Part shown: positions 17,266 to 26,760 of the stretch, one piece after another
How the letters are laid out: each line of letters starts with the position of its first letter
Position numbering within the stretch: the first letter of the stretch is position 1
Assembly: GCA_003139695.1 (NCBI GenBank)
Contig: PLJM01000017.1
Coordinates: 186,001-250,000 of the forward strand
From: Candidatus Dormiibacterota bacterium
GTDB lineage: Bacteria > Chloroflexota > Dormibacteria > Dormibacterales > Dormibacteraceae
DNA: 64,000 nucleotides
Direction: 5' to 3'
Notes under the pieces: generated by a model
The model's database searches: none
Told to the model about the DNA's origin: nothing
Seen by the model: only the letters and a program-made list of their open reading frames with translations
Translations under genes and position numbers: made by a program

Positions 17266-17689
17266 CAAGAAACCTTCGTTAAAGGCTGACAGCCCACCGC
17301 CGTTCATCCAGCTCGACTACCTGTACATTCCGAGCCCCGACGTCGCCAAAGACCTCGAGTACTTCACTGGCGTGCTTGGAGGCGAGCTCGGCTTCGCGGT
17401 CGAGGGCATGGGGGCGCGTGTGGCGATGGTCCGCTTGACCGACGGCCCGCCGCACATCCTGCTGACCGACCACCTCGACGGCGATCGACCGATTCTGATC
17501 TACCGAGTCGACAAGCTGGACTCGGCGCTCGCGGACCTGAAATCGCGTGGGTGGAAGAAGGCGCAGACGCTGGAGATTCCGATGGGTCCCTGCTGCTCCT
17601 TCACCACACCGGCCGGCCACCGGATCGCCGTTTACGAGCTGAGCCGCCCCCAGGTTGCCAATCACTTCTTGGGCCGTCGGGATTTCTGA
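17246..17689 (+). CDS. VOC/glyoxalase-fold protein
   Basis: This is a 147-residue vicinal-oxygen-chelate module: FIQLDYLYIPSPDVAKDLEYFTGVLGGEL at the start and CCSFTTPAGHRIAVYELSRP at the end. The typical N-terminal metal His is replaced by Asp/Tyr (QLDYLY), so metal binding is uncertain. I chose ATG 17246, which overlaps the preceding gene; the frame is open further upstream but reads through that gene. Function unknown. Confidence 0.7.
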   Translation: MPRQGPDKKPSLKADSPPPFIQLDYLYIPSPDVAKDLEYFTGVLGGELGFAVEGMGARVAMVRLTDGPPHILLTDHLDGDRPILIYRVDKLDSALADLKSRGWKKAQTLEIPMGPCCSFTTPAGHRIAVYELSRPQVANHFLGRRDF

Positions 17690-17725
17690 CTCCCCGGACG
17701 CTGCTTTAATAACCGGGAGAGTGCA

Positions 17726-17953
17726 ATGAAGGCGTACATGTTCATCAACGCTTTGCACGGACAGTCGCTGAACGTGACGACGACGATCAGGGGCGTTCCT
17801 GGCGTTAACGCGGCGGACGCGATTACAGGCGACTACGACGTCGTGGCGACGATCGACGCCCGGGACCTGGCCGAGCTTCGAGACATCCTGGCGGGCGTCC
17901 AGGCGGTCGCCGGGGTCATCAAGACGACAACCTGCATGGTGCTCGCCGACTGA
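17726..17953 (+). CDS. Stand-alone Lrp/AsnC ligand-binding (RAM) domain
   Basis: This 75-residue protein is a single alpha-beta RAM/AsnC_trans_reg domain without a DNA-binding helix-turn-helix (KAYMFINAL..GVNAADAITGDYDVVATIDA..VAGVIKTTTCMVL). Such stand-alone modules bind amino acids and can modulate Lrp-type regulators or enzymes. GGGAGAG lies about 7 bases upstream of ATG. It sits immediately upstream of the leu leader region, which suggests, without proving, a link to branched-chain amino acid sensing. Confidence 0.8.
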   Translation: MKAYMFINALHGQSLNVTTTIRGVPGVNAADAITGDYDVVATIDARDLAELRDILAGVQAVAGVIKTTTCMVLAD

Positions 17954-18022
17954 AGGCGTGCCCGCCTCTTGTGAGTGAGCGACTGGACAAAAGGTAGCCA
18001 CTCCAGGCACCATAAGCGGACG

Positions 18023-18064
18023 ATGAGCTCGGATCCACGATCCGGCCAGCTGCTCCTTACGTAG
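18023..18064 (+). CDS. leu operon leader peptide (MSSDPRSGQLLLT)
   Basis: This 13-residue open reading frame starts with ATG and ends with TAG. It carries three consecutive and different leucine codons (CTG CTC CTT, 18050-18058) four codons before its end. It is followed at once by two stem-loops, the second a 10-bp terminator, and then by leuA. This is the classical layout of ribosome-mediated attenuation, in which low Leu-tRNA stalls the ribosome at the Leu codons. No strong Shine-Dalgarno is visible (AGCGGA at most), so translation may be leaderless or weak. Confidence 0.8.
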   Translation: MSSDPRSGQLLLT

Positions 18065-19888
<1,824 letters not shown>

Positions 19889-19914
19889 TGAGTCAAGAGA
19901 ACAAGGAGAAAACC

Positions 19915-21684
19915 GTGAGCACCGCCACCACCCGCCGCACCGACATCGCCCTGGAGCGAACCAGTGGCAACTTCGCGCTGATCGACACGCTCAGGAAATG
20001 GGGCATCGCCTTCTTCTCCGGCGTGAACGGCGGCGGCCTCATCCACGTCGCCAAGCATCTCGAGCCGCTGCTCAGCCTCGACCAGATCGGTGACGGCAAG
20101 CCGCGGATGCAGACGATGGGGGAGTACGTGGCGGGTTTCGTTCCCCTTGGGTACTACCTCGCTTCGGGCAAGGTCGCCGGCTGCCTGACCACCACCGGGG
20201 CGGCCACCAAGCTCGGCTCGAGCGGCATCACCGACGCCAAGTTGCACAACATCCCCGCCGTTTATGTCATCGCCCTCAACTCGACGCTGTCGATCGGCCT
20301 TTCGCCGCTCCAGGACGTTTCCGAGCATGGAATGAACGTGATTCCCCAGCTTCGGGCGGAGCTGGGAGACGCCTGCATCGTCGTCGACGACATCTCCAAG
20401 CTGCAGGCGCAGCTCGAGCAGGCGCAGGCGATCCTCGCCGAGTCGAAGCCGGTGGCGATCGCATTCCACCCGGACATCCTTTCGCAGAAGGTGCAGGTCG
20501 ACGTGCCAAAGGCCGAGCGGGCGCGCACCTTCGACCAGGTCGACGCCGATCGTTTCGTCCACGAGCTGCCTGGCCTCGTCAACGGACGGCGCGTGATCAT
20601 CTACGTCGGCGCGGAAGCCTCGCGATGCCCGGGCATCATCGAGCTGACCACCGAGCTGTCAGACCTCCTCCAGGCGCCAACTGTCTGGTCCGTGAACGGC
20701 GCCAACGCCGTATCGCGGGACAACCCCTACGGCTATGGATACATCTCGTTTGGCGGCAACGACGAGGCCATGAAGCTGTGGCGCAGCGTGAACGAGAACG
20801 ACATCGTGATCAGCCTCGGTTTCGACTCCGGCGAATACTCGCTGAACCTCAGCCCGATCCCCGCCGGCCACGTGTGGCACTTCACCGCGTGGAACGAGCC
20901 ATACGGCCACCAGGACGGCGACTTCAGGCATCGCGTCAAAGGCGACTACAGGGTCGTGCGAGGCGATATCGAAAAGACGCTCCAGGAGGTGCTGCCCCGG
21001 CTCAAGGGCAAGGTCGGTCATCGCCCCCGGGTGGACGTCCCAAAAGACTTGAATACCCGGACCATCTCGCGGGAGGTCCGGAAGGGCTGCGTCGACGCTG
21101 TCGAGTTTTACGGGGAGCTGTACAGGTCCTGGCGGCCGCACAGCATCGGGTTCGACGACGTTTGCACCGCCTACAAGGACCGGCAGTACGTGACCCAGAG
21201 GCCACACCAGTCGATGCCTTTCCATACGGTCCACGACGGCTCCGCGATGGGTGGAGCATTCGGGCTCGGCGTGGGCGCCAAGGCCGCGGATCCGAGTCTG
21301 CACACCTTCGTGTTTTCGGGGGATGGCTGCTGGCGTTTGTTCGGCGGCGCGCTGGCAGAGGCTGCCAACATCGGCATGAACCTGTTCATCGTCAACAACG
21401 GCACGTACGCGATCGTCGACAAGGGTCTCGAGGTCGTGATCCCTGATGTCGACAAGGGTCGATATCACGGCAAGCTGGCTCCGATCGACTTCGTGGCGGC
21501 GGCCAAGGCGCATGGTTGGGACGGGTTCCGCTTGCGGGCCGACCTGGGCAACCTGGACGAGATCCTGGAGGCCTGCTACAAGGGGTCGGGCCAATCGATC
21601 GTCGTCGACGTGCCGATCGACGCGGACCAGGTGATCGGGCTCAACCCAAGACTGAACAACCTGACGACGGAGACATATCTCTAG
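19915..21684 (+). CDS. Divergent ThDP-dependent enzyme, acetolactate-synthase-like
   Basis: This thiamine-diphosphate enzyme of about 589 residues has the PYR-central-PP domain order. The N-terminal domain has the likely activating glutamate in MGEYVAGF, and the C-terminal domain has the ThDP/Mg motif GDGCW..(about 25 residues)..IVNNGTYA. The middle domain differs from IlvB in the segments I can recall, so substrate specificity is unclear; a carboligase or 2-keto-acid decarboxylase is possible. I chose GTG 19915, preceded by AAGGAG at good spacing; ATG 19888 overlaps the leuA stop. As the second gene of a Leu-attenuated operon and facing ilvC, it may act in branched-chain synthesis (inference). 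Confidence 0.8.
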   Translation: MSTATTRRTDIALERTSGNFALIDTLRKWGIAFFSGVNGGGLIHVAKHLEPLLSLDQIGDGKPRMQTMGEYVAGFVPLGYYLASGKVAGCLTTTGAATKLGSSGITDAKLHNIPAVYVIALNSTLSIGLSPLQDVSEHGMNVIPQLRAELGDACIVVDDISKLQAQLEQAQAILAESKPVAIAFHPDILSQKVQVDVPKAERARTFDQVDADRFVHELPGLVNGRRVIIYVGAEASRCPGIIELTTELSDLLQAPTVWSVNGANAVSRDNPYGYGYISFGGNDEAMKLWRSVNENDIVISLGFDSGEYSLNLSPIPAGHVWHFTAWNEPYGHQDGDFRHRVKGDYRVVRGDIEKTLQEVLPRLKGKVGHRPRVDVPKDLNTRTISREVRKGCVDAVEFYGELYRSWRPHSIGFDDVCTAYKDRQYVTQRPHQSMPFHTVHDGSAMGGAFGLGVGAKAADPSLHTFVFSGDGCWRLFGGALAEAANIGMNLFIVNNGTYAIVDKGLEVVIPDVDKGRYHGKLAPIDFVAAAKAHGWDGFRLRADLGNLDEILEACYKGSGQSIVVDVPIDADQVIGLNPRLNNLTTETYL

Positions 21685-21688
21685 AGAT

Positions 21689-21897
21689 CTAGCGCTGCAG
21701 GGTTGGCCGGGTCCCCCCGGCCATGACTTTGTTTTTTCGCGTCTCAATCGTGGCGTGGAGTTCTAGTCCGTAATAATCCAATCCAATAACCGGAAAGAGA
21801 GCAGAGCCTGCGGCGAAGCCGCACGCTCGATGCATTCAGTAAGGCCCTTCCTCAACGCCGCTTTGCGCGCAGAGGGAACCATCTGGGTTCCCTCTTA
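21689..21897 (-). repeat. Dispersed structured intergenic repeat, copy 2
   Basis: This fills the convergent space between the ThDP gene (stop 21684) and ilvC (stop 21898). Read on the minus strand it begins at the base after the ilvC stop with GAGGGAACC/GGTTCCCTC, continues with a GCGGCTTCGCCGC stem-loop and CTGCTCTC, and ends with ACAAAGTCATGG, the GC-rich hairpin, CCAACCCTG and GCGCTAG. It is longer than the other copies by an insert after the first hairpin. Read on the plus strand, the last hairpin is followed by TTTGTTTTTT and looks like a terminator for the ThDP gene. Confidence 0.8.
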
Positions 21898-23397
21898 TCA
21901 CTTCACGGCTATATCGACGGGAGGTCGCATCTCGCTCAGCCTGTGAAGGACCTCGTGCACCGGGTGGGTCAGGAAGCCGTCGGGCAGCTCCTCCGGCGTG
22001 GCGTCGCGCTCCGTCATCGTGGGAAACGCAACCTGCTCGAGCATGGCCTGGAAGCGCGGGCCCCACTTGCGCGATCCAAGGCGCGCGGTGGTCGAGCAGT
22101 TGTCGACCATGTAGGCCACGCCACGCGCGTGCATGTAGGGGAGCAGCGAGTCGACAGCTTCGATGATCGACTCGTTGGCAATCTCCGAGTACGGGTGGCC
22201 ATGCTCGATCAGGATGTCGACCTGGGCCATCATCGCCCCGGCGAAAGTTCCAGCCGTGAACCCGTCGATGCCGGTTTTGTTCTGAGCGCGGCGGCTTCGC
22301 ACATGAGCCCCGGCTGTCCACATGGGCGACTTGTCGATGGTCGACATCGGGTACTCGCCAAAGCGATTGGCCGCCATGACCACGCTCTTGATCTCGTTTC
22401 CCGAAATCACCTCGTCGTAGATCTCCGCCATCACGCTCTTGAACGACGAGTAGGTGGCGTCGTATGAACGCCGGAAGTCGCGCCGACCCACAGCGTCGAG
22501 GTGCTCGTCGAGCGCGACCAGGCCATGTCGCGAGATGGTCTCGCGTATGGGCCCTGTCAATGACTCGCATGCCCGATTGAAAGCGTCCTCTGGTTCCGTA
22601 CCCTCTTCGAGGTAGCGCTGATAGAGCGCCTCGACGATGCCATGGACGGCGCCAAGCAGGATGCTCCGCTCGCCGAACAGGTCGGAGACGACCTCCGATT
22701 TCAAAGTTGTCTTGAACGTGTAGGGCGCACCCAGCGCAACCGACCACGCAAGTGCGATGTCGGTGGCGCGTCCATCGAGGTCCTGCTCGACGGCGAAGCT
22801 CGTGTTGATGCCGGCGCCGTTCACCTCGCGTCCTTGTTCGTACAGCCGGCGCACTGATGGCCCCATTCCCTTCGGGCAGACTGCGATGACGTTGATATTG
22901 GAAGGGAACTTCTCGCCTGTCGTCTCGAGGTAACCGAGAAGAAAACCGTGCGACAGGCCGAGCGTCGTCCCGGGTCGGAGGGCCTCGAACACCTTCTTAT
23001 AAAGCTGGGCCTGGGCGGCATCGGAGATGAGCAGGATCGCGAGGTCTGACTTGCGGATGACGTCGAACATCTCCCCTAACGTCCCGTCCTTCTCAGAGAA
23101 GCCGGCGGCCCGGGCTTCGGCCATGGACTCCGACCCCTGGCGAAGGCCGACCGCGACGCGCACGTTAGTGCCGGCAAGTGATTCCTTCAGGTTCTGGGCT
23201 TGCGCGGGGCCCTGCGAGCCCCAACCGATGACGCCGATCTGTGAGATCCCCGCCAGTGCCTTGGGCAGCAGGGGAAACAGGTTTCGACCACCGCGTAGAA
23301 AGCTCTCCTCCACGCCATCGAGCTCGATCCTCTCGACGTGAAAGATCTTCGAATCGAAGAGGTTGGGTTTGCGTTTCACGTGGGTAGTCGTCGGCAC
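21898..23397 (-). CDS. ilvC: Ketol-acid reductoisomerase, class II, plant-type
   Basis: IlvC converts acetolactate or acetohydroxybutyrate to the dihydroxy acids of valine, leucine and isoleucine synthesis, using NADPH and Mg2+. At 499 residues it is the long class II form. Its sequence resembles plant chloroplast enzymes: RGGRNLFPLLPKALAGI, VIGWGSQGPAQAQNL, AVCPKGMGPSVRRLY, INGAG-like VNGAGIN, and HARGVAYMVDNCSTTARLGS. The duplicated C-terminal knotted domain with its Glu/Asp metal ligands is present (FGERSILLGAVHG). It follows pheA by 16 bases on the same strand. Assignment is firm; the plant resemblance is from memory and needs a tree. Confidence 0.95.
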   Translation of the reverse strand: MPTTTHVKRKPNLFDSKIFHVERIELDGVEESFLRGGRNLFPLLPKALAGISQIGVIGWGSQGPAQAQNLKESLAGTNVRVAVGLRQGSESMAEARAAGFSEKDGTLGEMFDVIRKSDLAILLISDAAQAQLYKKVFEALRPGTTLGLSHGFLLGYLETTGEKFPSNINVIAVCPKGMGPSVRRLYEQGREVNGAGINTSFAVEQDLDGRATDIALAWSVALGAPYTFKTTLKSEVVSDLFGERSILLGAVHGIVEALYQRYLEEGTEPEDAFNRACESLTGPIRETISRHGLVALDEHLDAVGRRDFRRSYDATYSSFKSVMAEIYDEVISGNEIKSVVMAANRFGEYPMSTIDKSPMWTAGAHVRSRRAQNKTGIDGFTAGTFAGAMMAQVDILIEHGHPYSEIANESIIEAVDSLLPYMHARGVAYMVDNCSTTARLGSRKWGPRFQAMLEQVAFPTMTERDATPEELPDGFLTHPVHEVLHRLSEMRPPVDIAVK

Positions 23398-23413
23398 AAC
23401 CGCACAGTCTCGG

Positions 23414-24256
23414 CTATTCGCCCGCTGCGGGATAGGTGCCGAACAACTTGACCTCGGTCGTCTCTTTGGCGAGCGCCTCCAAGGCCGCGGTCGCGGCGAC
23501 CGGGTCGCTGACCTCGAAATCGACGTAGAACCGGTACTGCCAGGGCCGATCGGGCATCGGCCGAGAGTCGAGGCGCGTCAGGTTGATGCCGCGTTCCGAC
23601 AGGCACTGGAGAGCGGCGACCAGGCTGCCGGGCTTGTGGGATCCGATGAAAGCCAGCGAAGCTTTGGTCAAGCCGGCGGCACCGGGTCGCGCCGCCTGGC
23701 CCCTATCGATGATCAGGAACCGGGTCTGGTTCGAGTCGTCGTCCTGGATGCCTTCGGCCAGGATCTTCAGCCCGTACCGCCGCGCGGCCGCGGCGCTCGC
23801 GATCGCAGCGCTGCCGACGACCATGCCTTCGGCGACGGCTCGCGCCGCACCGGCGGTGTCGTGGTAGGTCACGGCCTGGATGTTCCGGGCTTCGAGGAAG
23901 TGGCGGCACTGGAGAAGTGCCTGGGGATGCGAGAGGGCCCTGACGACCGGCTCGCCCCGGCCGAGCAGGCAGTGGCGCACTGGGTGGATCACCTCGCCGC
24001 TGATCCGCAGGCCCGCGCGCTCCCAGAGAAGGTCGTTGACCTCCTGCACGATGCCTCCGAGCGAGTTCTCCACGGGGAGGACGGCGGCGTCGACCTCGCG
24101 GGCCGCCACCGCGTCGAAGGCGCGCGAGAAGGTGGGGTAACCGATGGTCACGGCCTTGGGCAGGATGGCCAGCGCCGCCTCCTCGGAGTAAGCGCCAGGC
24201 TCACCCTGGTAGCCGACACGAGCCCACGCCGTGCGATCGGGTTTCATGGAGCGCAA
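23414..24256 (-). CDS. pheA: Prephenate dehydratase
   Basis: This enzyme decarboxylates and dehydrates prephenate to phenylpyruvate in phenylalanine synthesis. The 280-residue protein has the PDT domain opening VGYQGEPGAYSEEAA, the VLPVENSLGGIVQEVNDLL block, and the end of the catalytic domain with TRFLIIDRGQ. It is followed by a C-terminal ACT regulatory domain (SLAFIGSHKPGSLVAALQCLSERGINLTRLDSRP) expected to bind phenylalanine. There is no fused chorismate mutase. It precedes ilvC with a 16-base gap, so the two are likely cotranscribed. Start ATG 24256 or 24247. Confidence 0.94.
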   Translation of the reverse strand: MRSMKPDRTAWARVGYQGEPGAYSEEAALAILPKAVTIGYPTFSRAFDAVAAREVDAAVLPVENSLGGIVQEVNDLLWERAGLRISGEVIHPVRHCLLGRGEPVVRALSHPQALLQCRHFLEARNIQAVTYHDTAGAARAVAEGMVVGSAAIASAAAARRYGLKILAEGIQDDDSNQTRFLIIDRGQAARPGAAGLTKASLAFIGSHKPGSLVAALQCLSERGINLTRLDSRPMPDRPWQYRFYVDFEVSDPVAATAALEALAKETTEVKLFGTYPAAGE

Positions 24257-24309
24257 TGGTACCGATGACGTATGGTTCAGCCCTAGGGGGCGTTATTTGA
24301 TATACAGGT

Positions 24310-24663
24310 ATGGATATCGCAGAGACACCTAAGGAAGAACCGGCTCCGGAAGCTGACAAGCCGGCGGATGAGCCGCTCCCTGGAGAGCGCCGCACCCGCT
24401 TGAGCGGCGCCTGGACCGCCATCGTCATCGGCCTTTTGGCGCTGGTGGTGATCCTGGTCTTCATCCTCCAGAACCAGCAGGGCGTCCAGATCAAGTTCCT
24501 GATGTTCGAGGGCAATCTGCCGCTCGCGATCGCGCTGCTGTTCGCGCTGATCCTGGGGGCGGTCATCGTTGTCGCTTTTGGCGCCGCCCGCATCTTGCAG
24601 CTCCGAATGGTGGCCGGGCGCGCGCGACGTAAGGGACCAGGCTCACTACCCCAGGCGGACTAG
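24310..24663 (+). CDS. LapA-domain (DUF1049) membrane protein
   Basis: This 117-residue protein has an acidic, proline-rich N-terminus, then two membrane helices separated by NQQGVQIKFLMFEGNLPLAIAL, the hallmark of the LapA/DUF1049 family, and a basic cytoplasmic tail. In proteobacteria LapA acts in envelope assembly; in other phyla the role is undefined. It is divergent from pheA and followed 6 bases later by a PAP2 phosphatase, suggesting a membrane-lipid context. Confidence 0.8.
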   Translation: MDIAETPKEEPAPEADKPADEPLPGERRTRLSGAWTAIVIGLLALVVILVFILQNQQGVQIKFLMFEGNLPLAIALLFALILGAVIVVAFGAARILQLRMVAGRARRKGPGSLPQAD

Positions 24664-24669
24664 CCCGCG

Positions 24670-25395
24670 ATGACGGCTGATAAGCGTCGCTCCGCCAAGC
24701 CAGCTTCAGGGCCCACACCCGGCGAGCCAACGGCGGCCAACACTCGGGACAAGAAGCCGAAGGACATGCCACAGTCGGCGCCGGTCGCGGGGGCCGGCCC
24801 AGTGGCAGTCCACGTCGAGTCAGGCGCCGTCAAGGTGGTGGTCGCGCCTCCGGCGTTCGCGGGCGTGGACCGGCGCCTCTACCAGCTGATCAACGGCCTG
24901 CCGCACACGACCACCAGCGACCGCTACGTGAGCGTGCTCTCCGACCTGGGCGAGGGCCTCGGCTGGGTGGCCGGAGGCGTGGCCCTTGCCATTCTCGGTG
25001 GCAGCAAGGGCCGGCGCGCCGGCATGGCCACGGCCGTCTCGTCCCTGGCCGCGACCTACGTGGTCCAGACACGGATCAAGCCGCTGTTCCGCCGCGTCCG
25101 CCCGTTCGTCAATCGCGAAGCGCGAGTGGTTGGGATCAAGCCGGCAGACCACTCGTTCCCATCGGGTCACACCGCATCGTCGTTCGCGGGTGCGACCGCC
25201 ATCGCGTTTTACTACCCAAAGGCGGCGCCTCTCGTTTACGGGCTGGCGGCGGCGGTCGGCGCGTCGAGAGTCCACCTCGGCGTGCACTTTCCGAGCGACG
25301 CAGCCGTCGGTGGCGTGATCGGCATCGGCATCGGCACCTTCGGCGCCTGGCTTTTCAAGAAGCGAGGCGGACGGGCGGCCGGTCGTCGTGCTTAA
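24670..25395 (+). CDS. PAP2-family phosphatase
   Basis: This 241-residue membrane protein has a disordered N-terminus of about 60 residues rich in Pro, Ala and Lys and a C-terminal PAP2 domain. All three phosphatase motifs are visible: KPLFRRVRP, PSGHTASS, and SRVHLGVHFPSD. It probably dephosphorylates lipid phosphates such as phosphatidic acid or undecaprenyl diphosphate. It overlaps the convergent PAP2 gene tail-to-tail by 41 bases. It is the only one of the four PAP2 proteins here with both the motif-1 Lys and the canonical SR of motif 3. Confidence 0.88.
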   Translation: MTADKRRSAKPASGPTPGEPTAANTRDKKPKDMPQSAPVAGAGPVAVHVESGAVKVVVAPPAFAGVDRRLYQLINGLPHTTTSDRYVSVLSDLGEGLGWVAGGVALAILGGSKGRRAGMATAVSSLAATYVVQTRIKPLFRRVRPFVNREARVVGIKPADHSFPSGHTASSFAGATAIAFYYPKAAPLVYGLAAAVGASRVHLGVHFPSDAAVGGVIGIGIGTFGAWLFKKRGGRAAGRRA

Positions 25396-26050
25396 TCCCA
25401 AACGCCCGGTCTGAAACCCGCTTTACCGACACCACCAGGCCCAGCCAGGCGATCGCGATGAGCAGGCCCGCGAGAACGTCACTCGGCCAGTGGGCTCCGA
25501 CGTAGATCCTGTCGAGGCCTACCGCCAAAACAATGCCCGCCACGACTGCCCAACCGATCGGCCTCGCCCACCGCGGCAGGTATCTATAGCCGATGCACAA
25601 CATCAATATTCCGGCACTGATCGTGATGAAGATGAGGTGCCCGCTTGGAAAGCTTGTTGAACCAGGATGCTCGGTCACGCGAAGGACCTGGCCGACTGCC
25701 GGCCGCGGCCGGTTGACCAGGTTTACGACGATGAGGTACCACAGGCCGCCCGTCAGTGCCGCAAGCGCGAGGACCCAGGCGCGACGATTCAACAGGAGAA
25801 CGAGGAGAATGACGACGACCTGCATGGGGATTCCACCTGGCCCGCCGAGCCAGCTCAGGAAGGGAAACGTCAGCGTGAGCGGGCCCAGGTTTGTCGCCTG
25901 GACATCGCGCTCGGCAGTCGCGTCCAATGACAGGTACGGATGCATGATGACGATCGCCGTGATGACCCCCACCGCGGCCGCGGCCGCGATCGCGATCACG
26001 AGCGTCGGGATCCTGATTATGTCGTTGCCCTGGTTCGCCCACGAAACCAT
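25355..26050 (-). CDS. PAP2-family phosphatase with degenerate motif 1
   Basis: This protein of about 231 residues has six predicted membrane helices. Motif 2 (FPSGH) and the motif-3 core (RIYVGAHWPSD) are intact, but in motif 1 (NLVNRPRP) the expected lysine is replaced by a hydrophobic residue. Many bacterial PAP2 proteins vary here, so loss of activity cannot be assumed. ATG 26050 is used; GTG 26089 is possible. It overlaps the upstream PAP2 gene by 34 bases and ends inside the convergent PAP2 gene. Confidence 0.83.
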   Translation of the reverse strand: MVSWANQGNDIIRIPTLVIAIAAAAAVGVITAIVIMHPYLSLDATAERDVQATNLGPLTLTFPFLSWLGGPGGIPMQVVVILLVLLLNRRAWVLALAALTGGLWYLIVVNLVNRPRPAVGQVLRVTEHPGSTSFPSGHLIFITISAGILMLCIGYRYLPRWARPIGWAVVAGIVLAVGLDRIYVGAHWPSDVLAGLLIAIAWLGLVVSVKRVSDRAFGIKHDDRPPVRLAS

Positions 26051-26760
26051 CGGAAGCTTGGGGACGGAAGCCAGCGTTCCGGAAGCCACAGCACGAACGC
26101 AGACCAGCCGACACCGAGCAGCACCCCACCCAACACATCGCTAGGCCAGTGGGCGCCGGCCCACACCCTGGCGATGCACGTGAGCACGATCACGATCATG
26201 GCGAAGATCCAGAGGACGGGCCGGAATGCGGGCCTGATCTTCGGAGCGATGGCGACTGCGATCATGAAGGCCATCCAGGTGAAAAAGACCGCGTGTCCAC
26301 TTGGGTAGCTGAAGCCTGTCGTCGGCGACAGAACGTGGACGAGGTCTGCTGGTGGCCGCTGCCGTGAGATCACGAGCTTGATGAGGTTGTCGAGCAGGCT
26401 GGAGATGCTGCCGATCAACATCAACCAGCCGGCGCGGCGTTCGAAGATGAAGAGTGCAACCACCGCAACGAGACCGAGCAGTACCTGCCAGATGCCCGCG
26501 CTCGCGTTGATGAGCTCCATCGGATAGACGATGGGCCCCCAGTTGAAGCTCTGGATGAACCTGGCGATTGGGACATCGAATGGAAGCACGTCGTTCTGGA
26601 CGACGAGGAAGGTGTCGATCGCGAACAGGATGAAAACGACAAGAGTGGTGGGGCCGAGCCAGCGCCTGGCCGTCGGCCCGGGTCGCCCGGCGATAACCTC
26701 CGCCGCAGCCTGTTTTGGTTCGGCCAGCGGCGCCGACGCGTCCTTGGGTTGCGCGCTCAT
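26017..26760 (-). CDS. PAP2-family phosphatase
   Basis: This 247-residue membrane protein has a hydrophilic N-terminus of about 35 residues and six helices. The motifs are KLVISRQRP, YPSGH and RVWAGAHWPSD. The protein is expected to hydrolyse a lipid phosphate at the membrane face. It starts with ATG at 26760, overlapping the lipid-kinase stop as ATGA, so its translation is coupled to the kinase. A kinase and phosphatase acting on the same lipid pool would form an opposing pair (inference). Confidence 0.86.
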   Translation of the reverse strand: MSAQPKDASAPLAEPKQAAAEVIAGRPGPTARRWLGPTTLVVFILFAIDTFLVVQNDVLPFDVPIARFIQSFNWGPIVYPMELINASAGIWQVLLGLVAVVALFIFERRAGWLMLIGSISSLLDNLIKLVISRQRPPADLVHVLSPTTGFSYPSGHAVFFTWMAFMIAVAIAPKIRPAFRPVLWIFAMIVIVLTCIARVWAGAHWPSDVLGGVLLGVGWSAFVLWLPERWLPSPSFRWFRGRTRATT

